In this document: positions 19,625-32,167 of the stretch, in pieces
Numbering within the stretch: the stretch's first letter is position 1
Layout of the letters: every line of letters begins with the position of its first letter
NCBI GenBank assembly: GCA_025786725.1
Contig: JAHLTZ010000081.1
Location: 1 to 32,167, forward strand
Length of the DNA stretch: 32,167 nucleotides
Reading direction: 5' to 3'
Source of the DNA: Syncephalis fuscata
Taxonomy: Eukaryota > Zoopagomycota > Zoopagomycetes > Zoopagales > Piptocephalidaceae
Made by a program: the position numbers and the translations under genes
The notes under the pieces: model-generated
The model's database searches: none
What the model was told of the DNA's origin: nothing
What the model saw: only the letters and a program-made list of their open reading frames with translations

Positions 19625-21280
19625 ATGGACCATATTCCTATACTTGTTATTGGATGTGTTGCGATATTTTCTGCCAGCGACTCGCTTGTTCTGCTTTCAT
19701 GCTGCAATAAATGGCTGCGGTATTGTGTCAGTCAACAGAATAATTTTTGGTATCAGCGATATAAGCAGTATTACAATCTTGCTGATGACAATGAGATGAA
19801 ATGGCTGGCCTGGTATGTAAAGACAATACGTGCATCGAGACTGTTGACATTACAGACCAAAAAAACAATCAACATTGCACAGTTGCATAACCAGCATATC
19901 GAATGGTTTCATGCATTCTGCTATCGGCGTGCTACTGATGCAAATTGGCTTAAAGACACACCATACCCAGTTAAAGATATAGTGGAAAAGGAACCAGATA
20001 ACGCTTGTTCTATGGTATTGCAAAGAATTGCTTATCATCGAGATGAACTATCGGAATGTTTCATTGCTGAGCAGTGTCAATTAATAAGAGAAGCATTTAC
20101 TAAACGATTTTGGCGCTTGCGTAGACTATTTATGAATGATTTGGACTATATGTCGTACGCAAAACAATGCCTGATATCAGACAGATTTGTGGTGGTTATC
20201 AGTACACAAGCAAATTGCGTAAATTTTAGCCACAAAACACCATGCTTAATTTCCATTTGGCCAGTACATTTAGTCTCAACTATGCGACCACGTCAATTTT
20301 CCTGTTTATGCAGTGATGCAAGCATCCGTGGTCGTTGGATGCTAGTTAATCATATTGATTTGGAAAGCGAACAGGATTATGGATCTGATCCATTAGCAAT
20401 TACCCGCGTTTTCGATCTTGCTAACGGTCAAAGATGTATGGGCATCATTACAAAACACTATGGAGAAACATTTTTATTAAGAGTTACTGATGAGACAGCA
20501 ATTGTATTTAGTAAATCGTTGGATCGCTCGAATGCCACTGCCACTGTCACACTTAGATGGAATGTATGGGAGTTTTCAGATCGTCATATAGGATATGGGC
20601 CACGCTGTCTAATGCAAGGAGAAATCCACTTTGAGGAATTCGATGAATCTGAAATTCTTGTTAAAAAACTGGATGATACTCGAGTTCTGATTGAAAATAA
20701 CTCACATTTATCTTTTGACGAGTGGAACAAAAGTAGTGCAAATGAAATAAGTTTGGCCATGATTTCAACAGAATGCGGCCATTCAAACGTTTGCATTAAA
20801 GACGTAAATCCCATTTGGACATATAATAATTATTTTTATGGTACAGTACCGCTATTTGGTTATAAACATATTCTTGTTATATCTAAAAGAGAATGGACAG
20901 TTCACAGCATAATCGATGGCGCTATATTAGCACGCATCGATCTAGAAACTTTAAGTTCAATGCCTGCAGCTGTTCGCATGCAAGATACAATTTTTTACAA
21001 TAGCTTTTTTTCATTATACATTGGAAGATTTATTATTTACGAATCTCAATATGACGACGCATTCATAGCAATGGATTTAATTCATCCAAATCGTATTAAA
21101 AGTTTGGGCATAGAAAATTCAAATTATTTATACGAAAAATTATTTGGTCATCCCTATATTCTTACAAGATTTGACCGCCTAATTGGAAATCATTTATTAC
21201 TAAATGATACATTCGATACAAGAAACACGATGGTAGTAGTAGATAACGAAGATTATAAAATTGTAGATTTGTCATTTTAA
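19625..21280 (+). CDS. Divergent F-box-like protein, third family member, intronless
   Basis: A single 551-residue ORF. The N terminus again resembles a degenerate F-box (VLLSCCNKWLRYCV then FWYQRYKQYY, about 20-50). Further on it shares short blocks with copies A and B in the same order: LAWYVKTIRA (LTWYSWHINA in A/B) and WFHAFCYRR (WFYAYRWRR in A/B). Identity is low overall, so this is an old paralogue. It is on the opposite strand and lacks the intron of A and B. The remainder is unrecognised, with alternating aromatic/charged segments that could form a beta-rich domain. A substrate-adaptor role is inferred only from the F-box-like start. The start was chosen as the first ATG followed by that motif. 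Confidence 0.75.
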   Translation: MDHIPILVIGCVAIFSASDSLVLLSCCNKWLRYCVSQQNNFWYQRYKQYYNLADDNEMKWLAWYVKTIRASRLLTLQTKKTINIAQLHNQHIEWFHAFCYRRATDANWLKDTPYPVKDIVEKEPDNACSMVLQRIAYHRDELSECFIAEQCQLIREAFTKRFWRLRRLFMNDLDYMSYAKQCLISDRFVVVISTQANCVNFSHKTPCLISIWPVHLVSTMRPRQFSCLCSDASIRGRWMLVNHIDLESEQDYGSDPLAITRVFDLANGQRCMGIITKHYGETFLLRVTDETAIVFSKSLDRSNATATVTLRWNVWEFSDRHIGYGPRCLMQGEIHFEEFDESEILVKKLDDTRVLIENNSHLSFDEWNKSSANEISLAMISTECGHSNVCIKDVNPIWTYNNYFYGTVPLFGYKHILVISKREWTVHSIIDGAILARIDLETLSSMPAAVRMQDTIFYNSFFSLYIGRFIIYESQYDDAFIAMDLIHPNRIKSLGIENSNYLYEKLFGHPYILTRFDRLIGNHLLLNDTFDTRNTMVVVDNEDYKIVDLSF

Positions 21281-21515
21281 TTTCTATTCATTCATTAAAC
21301 AACTTATACAATTATTAATATGATATATTACAGTGATCAGTGTTATACAACATGAAATTAGCCAATTAATTACTAATGCTCCAAGTCAATATACTATAAT
21401 TTATTATACTATTACCATACTTAGTTAATAAACAAAACGCATACGTATCATGATTATAAGATAAATAATAGCATTATACATATTCATTTCGACCCGTTAC
21501 ACCATATTTATTAAC

Positions 21516-23013
21516 TTAAGGCTTGGGCAAATGAGCAAGAGTACGCGAATTATCTAGAAACACTCGTACTAAATCAGAAAATACATTATTTTCATGACGA
21601 TTCATACGTTGATGTTCCCGCTGGAGTGCCGCTATATCCCATAGCTCTAGTTCTAGTTCATGAGTTGTTGTATCCTATGTGTAATAAATAGATGACAGAA
21701 AAAAGATCGTTGCAATGCTTGTTATACTACTATTGATCGTCCATTTATAGTTTACTTACTTGCCCGGTTACCACTTGTGTTAGATCAACCTGACAATGCT
21801 GATGCTTATAACTAACACGATTCTTTTTGCGTTCCATTATCCAGTCGCCACTTGGCATAGTTGATACTAATATATAAATATTATCGTGTGCTCATTAATT
21901 AGCAATTAAATACACCATCATCTATTGCTTACACTTACCTGGTACTTCCTCGTTAACAGATAGACGAAAATCAAACGGACTATTTGGTGAATAAATATGA
22001 AGATTGGCCAGTCGATTCTTTCTTAGAATACCGTTTGGCAATACTGCTTTTGTGTCCCAATCTACCGATACGCGTACTCGACCCGAACCATCTGGATAAA
22101 ATCGATCACATTCACGGGCTCGTCGATAGTTGACACGATGTCCCTAACATTGACAAATTTGATAAATTGATCAAAATGTGTAGTCTAAATCAACCTACTC
22201 GATAATGAGGTTTTTGTGTCTCTTCAACACGTCGATTCAATCTTGTATTAATACGTTGATGCCATTCCTAATTATAGTGTTATTCAGCAACACGTCATGA
22301 TTACCGCAAATTAACATATAACTTACGGCAGGCATATTTGACTCAAATCGCATCCATTTATCATCTCCAGGTGATATAACTATTAGCAATGATTTATTTT
22401 ATTGTTATTACTATCCATCAATATACAATTATCTATCTTATACTGTTGCTCTTTACCTGCTTCTGACATAACTGGTAGACGTATTCGTTGTCCCGTTTGT
22501 TTATCAAGTAATAAACCAAATTTTGCTTCAATCTATTATCATGGTTGGGCAATTGATAGTATACAATAGACTGCTGCTTACCTCGAGGTGAGGCCGTGTA
22601 ATATAACGGGCTAGAAACTCGGACACTGCGTGCAGTGTATCGTCGAAGGGACGCGTACCAAATAGTGTAGGTTCCAATACAGGTGCAAGTGCCGAGTTTG
22701 CCCCTTGTTCGCGCGCACGCTTAACTTCAACAGCTTCTGGCTTATGAGTACCGGCTGGAGGAGGGAATGCACTAGCATTCGGTACAGTCGCGTCTGCTTC
22801 AGTAGATGACCGTGTCCCTGAGCGTTGATTCTCATCGGCTGTAGCACTAGTGGATGTTGTTAATGACCGTTTTGAGCTATGACGCGCCGTCGCGTTTAAT
22901 TCATCGTCCGCTGCATCCTCAACCTCTGAGCGCGACCGTTTATGCGAAGAAGAGTCGTTACTCTTTGTATCTTCCTCATTACTCGTCGCTGTTGGTAATG
23001 TCAAATCTGACAT
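21516..23013 (-). CDS. mRNA 5'-triphosphatase (fungal Cet1-type capping enzyme), 7 exons
   Basis: Exons 23013-22582, 22532-22457, 22379-22327, 22267-22199, 22143-21939, 21866-21760 and 21674-21516 join to 366 residues. The enzyme removes the gamma-phosphate of nascent mRNA, the first step of cap formation in the nucleus. The triphosphate-tunnel signatures are present: EIEAKFG (about 144-150) with metal-binding glutamates, GRVRVSVDWDT, a basic strand with ERKKNRVSY, and HELELEL near the C terminus supplying the second glutamate set. Residues 1-110 are Ser/Thr/Ala-rich and acidic, probably disordered. This metal-dependent class occurs in fungi and some protists but not in animals or plants, which supports a fungal host. 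It lies 114 bp downstream of Dus3 on the same strand. Confidence 0.92.
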
Positions 23014-23127
23014 GGTATAAAATTAAAGTGTATTAATTAAATGTTAATTATATCAATTTGGTTTTAATAGTATTATTTATTGTCATCATCATCGTTATAA
23101 TCATCGTTCATGTCATTTAGTTATCTT

Positions 23128-25949
23128 TTATCCTTCTACTTCATAAGCATTTGCCTTATGTTTAGGAATAAAGTGAAAGTCACTCGGTGCAGGACCCAAA
23201 AACATTTCACTAATAAAATATTAATTAAACAATTATAAATATTAACTAGTTGTATTACCTAATCTTGACCCAGTCGCTGGCCCGCTCACTAGCCAATAAC
23301 GTTTCCATCTCATTTCTTCCCTTAAATGACGGTGGTCTTTCATTGATACGCTGGGGCAATACTTCAAGTAATCCAACTGGGATATAACTGGATAGATAAC
23401 CATTAATAACCAGCCAGGACTGTTAGTGATCAACTTACCGATGAAGAAAAGATTGCCATTCGCATAGGAAACGGCGTGTTTGATTTACGCCCTATTCGTT
23501 AAACAGATAATATTAATTAATCAACTCAATAAACAACTCATTGATTATTTACCTGAGTATCGGATCCCCAATGTTCTAGGCCGTAGTTGCAGAAATCTTT
23601 CATAATATCAAGACGTTCAGTAGCAGAAATATCCCAATGGCGGCGTGTTTTAATTTCGTCAAATAGCCATGGCTTAATCTAATTAACAATAGTTAATAAA
23701 GTTAATGATCTACTTTGTGTGCATGTGTATCTATTTACCAAAGCACCTCTAAATAGCAATAATAGTGATAATAATAATGATAACAATAATATATTAATTA
23801 GTTAATTAATAGTATATAAACTTGTAATGACCTACCTTCCAATCATAATACCGTCAACTTTATCTTCTTCTATATGATTGTAGTATTCTTCATAGGAAAG
23901 AACATCGCCATTACCAAAGAATTGCATGCCATTACGCAATCCACTACATTCCTTAATATAGTTCCAATCAGCTCGACGAGTGTATCGTTGTTGACGAGAT
24001 CTGCCATGTAACTAAATTGTACATTAGTATGGTTACAATGAACAAATGAATAACCACTTACCGTGCCTAAAGCACATCCCTATATATATCATTATTATTA
24101 TTATTGATTAATAAAGACATTCATTATTATATATTAACCAACTTACCCATGCATCAAATCGTGGTACAAGTTTATGAGCCAAACTTTTATTGTCCCATAC
24201 GCCCGTACGGAATTTGATAGTTAGTGGACAGCTTAGCACCTATATGAACATATACATATCAATATATAGATAGTATTTATCAGTCAATTAATAAATAATT
24301 GATACTTACCTGATCCATACCGCGTACAATACGACCTAGCTTTCCTGCTGATTCCATAAGACCGCTACCTGCTCCCTAATATTACATTTATAACGATCAT
24401 CACTTAGTAAAAGCTGTTTAACCTATTGTAGCATGCCTCTACTTACTTGTTTATAGACCATTTCCATAGGACAACCCAAATTGATATCAACGAAATCCAC
24501 ATCCAATTCACTCTCAATAACCTCAGCCAGTCGAATAAGAGGATCTGGCCGGTTACCACACACTTGTACACCGAATATATCTTCACTGGCGTGTCGCTTT
24601 GTCAAAGCCCATTCTGTACGTTGACCCTACATAACCATATACCATTAATAGATATTGTTATGTTAAATACCCCTCTCACTTACTTGAAGTAAATTGGTGG
24701 CCATCGCCATTTCACCACATGTAATATCCACGCCAAATCGTTTGCAAATACGACGGAATGGTAGATTGCCCACTGTAGTCAATGGAGCCAAATAAGTCTT
24801 GCCACTAAAGTCAAGTGTACGTTTTTCAACCAAACGCAATGGTACATCAGGTCCCATATCACCAACAGTTACTGAGTCATCAGCATCATTTACTGGCACA
24901 CTAGTATCTACTGGTACAGACTCTAATGCTGATGATGCTGTCTCGTCTCTTGTTTGATAAGTAGATCCAGTAGCAATCTTGTCAATGGTAGTTGGAGCGG
25001 TATTCTTGGCTATTTCTTTCATTTGTTCTTCCAAAATCCTTTTTGAATTGGGTAATGGATACTAAACTGATATAAGTAATTAATAAATGATGATATATTA
25101 AACTCACCTTGCTTGTACGTAATTGTTTCATTGTATCAAATCCAATACCATTTTTTATGGGTGGTTCTGGATTAGCCATTTTCTAATACAATAGACATGA
25201 TTAATAAATACAAAATTTTCTAGAATATTGCATACTTCTTCATTAACAATTTGTTCACCGTCTTCTTTGCTATGAGCACCGGCAAAACGGCACCGAATAC
25301 CAAACCGACACCTTATTCATATGATTAATAACAACTCTTTCCGCCAATATGTCATCTTACTTTCCAAATAGATCAAAATTAACACAACGATCTCCAATAT
25401 CGGCGCCTTTCTTTGCCATATATTCTTTAATATCGTGACTGAACTTGCAACTATCAAATGATAACAGTATTAAATCTAATACTGTCACTCTATAATATAT
25501 TCACTTACTGGTCACCCATAGTACATTGCGAATTATTGCCAATAAATTTGCACAGCTATTTAAATAGAATGAGTACTCTATAATAATACTCTATATATTC
25601 ATAATCGCGCTACCTGAAATGAATCACTACTATGAGCTTTGGTTCGTGATTTCATCTGTCCACGTTCACGTTTGCGCTTCTTGCCTCCACCTTGAGACTC
25701 ATTCCTTCCACGACTATCTTCTTCTGTTCCCTCTACTGTTGATTCGGGCACATTCTCTGCCGATGGTTTTGATACCTTATTATTATCGGTAGCAGCTACT
25801 TCACTGACTGGGTCATACAAAAGATACCTAAATAATAGGGCTTAACACTTTGATATCCCGTATTCGTCTACTTACTCCTTCTTAATAGGCGCTACGCCAG
25901 TACGACGCTCCGATTGGCGTGTATTCTCCACTATAGCCTCTGAAGTCAT
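23128..25949 (-). CDS. DUS3: tRNA-dihydrouridine(47) synthase, 17 exons
   Basis: Exons: 25949-25876, 25827-25614, 25555-25509, 25450-25361, 25311-25236, 25182-25108, 25061-24684, 24626-24447, 24375-24310, 24239-24147, 24079-24062 (18 nt), 24011-23836, 23748-23739 (10 nt), 23678-23553, 23491-23439, 23387-23259 and 23209-23128, giving 628 residues. The FMN enzyme reduces U47 in tRNA variable loops. Two CCCH fingers sit near 98-170 (C-x8-C-x5-C-x3-H, then [15 protein letters not shown]). The TIM barrel has [12 protein letters not shown], the catalytic cysteine in [27 protein letters not shown] and IMIGRGALIKPWLF; the C terminus has [12 protein letters not shown] and [10 protein letters not shown]. 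The 10-nt exon encodes the middle of GRGAL, which confirms it. A basic KKRKRERG run near residue 80 may be a nuclear signal. Confidence 0.95.
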
Positions 25950-26387
25950 AATAGTTGTTTTAAAGAAAAAATAAAAGAGATATCAAAGGATTGATTTGAA
26001 CCAATCCATATCCGCTAAGTGTCTGGATCCAAGTCAGAACAGGGGGTGTAAATCATTGGTACTATAGTCAATAGACACACGAACAATGTACAAATAATAC
26101 GCCACAGTATAATCGATTATGTACTTTTATAGAAAGTGATATACCACAGTGAATATTTCAGTTCTCATATTATATACACACACCCATCCACCCATTCACC
26201 CATAAACATGCTTATCTATAAATAAAAAACATAATAGTTTTTATAGTGGTCATCGTTGTCGTGCTTATTGTGATATCTCTTGCTGTTTCCTTATTGTTAC
26301 TATCTTGTTTTATTTGCCTACAGACACAAACTACCGTGACAACATCCCACAACAGCCTATAGTTACCGTTTGTATAGTCGCGCCACA
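25950..26387. promoter_or_regulatory. Divergent promoter region, DUS3 / INO80
   Basis: No gene seen. The 438 bp separate the start codons of two divergently transcribed genes. A short hairpin (gattg / caatc around ttcaaat-like bases, about 25987-26006 on the minus strand) recalls a tRNA T-arm but has no matching acceptor stem. Confidence 0.5.
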
Positions 26388-30940
<4,553 letters not shown>

Positions 30941-31248
30941 TTAAATGACGTTGTTTTGTTAATAGAACATTAAAAACGATAAATCGATGCAGTTTATTAT
31001 TGTCGATATACTCTTTTTCTTTAAATAAATGCAATAAAATAGTTTATAATCTGTTTATATTTAAATGTCAAGTAAATAGTTCAAGTTAATATACGAGTCT
31101 TTTAACTAAAACATTTATATTTAACATAAATATATTACATGCTTGATTGACCAATATTTTTATTTATTTCATATTTATACTGAACACTTAAAGTACTGAT
31201 TTATGCTATACCTTTTTTATATCTATGATAAAACAGCTGCTTATTCAT
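30941..31248. other. Convergent intergenic region, INO80 / P450
   Basis: AT-rich, no gene. AATAAA motifs at about 31024 and 31034 could serve INO80 3'-end formation. Confidence 0.5.
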
Positions 31249-32167
31249 CTATAATGGCGTGGCAGCCATCCAATAACAAGCGGTTCTTGAAGTAATACCA
31301 CACAATTCAATATCATCATTATGCAGTTCAATGGGAATTTTATCTAAACGGAAATAAAAGGTGACAACAGCTAGAAATAGCTTTAGTTGAGCCATCGCTT
31401 GTCGCTGACCAAAGCACTGTCGATCGCCACCACCTGTAATTGTATATTATTAATATATTGAATTGCTAAATGGCAACCAGTATTTAAACTTACCAAATTG
31501 ATAGGAGGCGTGCATGTAAGATTGGCGCGTTTCAGGTGTAATATTAAGCCAACGCTCTGGTCGGAATTCATTGGCATCAGGTCCCCAAATACGTGGATCG
31601 CGTTGTATGACGGCAATTGGGAAAAAGATATTTGCCTTGGCAGGGATTACAAAATCACCCGTATCAATGGGACGGGCTGAAGTGCGAGTGAAAGCTGGCG
31701 CTACACACGCCAAACGCATGCATTCCCGGTAGACGGCTTCGAGATAGGGTGCGGCTGTTGGTTGCATTTGATCAAATGTAATATATGGATCGCTGCCACC
31801 AGTCAGTCCAATAATTTCTGAGCGCAATCGCTGCTGAACTTGATGTTCGCCAGCCAAGAAATAAAGCATCCACTAATAATATAGCCTGTTTAATGGCAAT
31901 AATAAATAAACTAATACTACTTACACCTTGCGATGATGTGCTTGTCTCTACACCGGCCAACATAAATAGAAGAATCTCATCGCATATTTCTTTATGGGTA
32001 AATGATTCGTCACTATCAAGCAATAATGCGGCAAGATTAGCCCGTTTAAATGCCTCCGATGTTGACAGTTCGTCATGATCTATATTGATATTAAGTGCTA
32101 ATTGACATTGAATATGCTCTTGGTGCAGCAAATCAACCTCCTTGGCAATAATGTCCAATGATTGACC
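31249..32167 (-). CDS. Cytochrome P450, C-terminal part (5' end outside window)
   Basis: Exons 32167-31925 (open at the window edge), 31872-31494 and 31433-31249. Signatures in order: I-helix AGVETSTS (oxygen activation), helix-K E-x-x-R within YRECMRL, FRPERW, and the haem-binding loop FGGGDRQCFG whose cysteine ligates iron; the loop is split by a 60-nt phase-1 intron. The C terminus ends RTACYWMAATPL. This is a haem mono-oxygenase, normally on the ER membrane and fed by cytochrome P450 reductase. The substrate cannot be told, and the N-terminal anchor lies beyond the window. Intron 31873-31924 is 52 nt with donor GTAAGT. Confidence 0.92.

Noticed and set aside
25985-26045. tRNA gene on the minus strand
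   Set aside because: A T-arm-like hairpin is present, but there is no acceptor stem or D-arm of proper size.

Overview
The window is eukaryotic nuclear DNA: AT-rich, with dense short spliceosomal introns (about 41-120 nt, GTAAGT-type donors, CTAAT/CTAAC branch sites, TAG acceptors). The gene set (a Cet1-type mRNA 5'-triphosphatase, INO80, U2AF35, a Dus3 tRNA dihydrouridine synthase with CCCH fingers, a P450) points to a fungus, probably an early-diverging lineage. I cannot name the species.

Layout. 6-4484 (+): SF1B DNA2/NAM7-type helicase, 10 exons, very long low-complexity N terminus. 4768-5666 (-): U2AF35. 6199-8014 (-): F-box-like protein, copy A, cut short by a nonsense codon. 8015-10763: gene-poor. 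10764-14394 (+): the most unusual object, a small secreted-peptide gene whose leader exon is followed by 33 microexons. Thirty-two of them are exactly 3 nt and one is 6 nt, separated by related ~80-nt introns. 15745-17713 (-): F-box-like copy B, nearly identical to copy A but full length. 18308-18499 (+): small secreted protein. 19625-21280 (+): a third, divergent F-box-like protein. 21516-23013 (-): RNA triphosphatase, 7 exons. 23128-25949 (-): Dus3, 17 exons including ones of 10 and 18 nt. 26388-30940 (+): INO80 ATPase, 21 exons. 31249-32167 (-): cytochrome P450, 5' part outside the window.

The left and right parts are ordinary housekeeping genes. I rebuilt their exons by hand, and the helicase, U2AF35, triphosphatase and Dus3 models all close in frame. 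The middle (about 5.9-21.3 kb) is lineage-specific: an amplified F-box-like family and small secreted proteins around the microexon gene. That gene predicts a 65-residue pre-pro-peptide. Exon 1 encodes a signal peptide and a short propeptide ending in Arg-Arg. The microexons encode only the 34-residue mature part, which has six cysteines (C-x2-C-x3-C-x13-C-x3-C-x5-C). All its introns are phase 1, so nearly every codon of the mature peptide is split by an intron, and the TGA stop is itself assembled across the last junction. Splicing has not been observed; this is inferred from sequence and needs transcript data.
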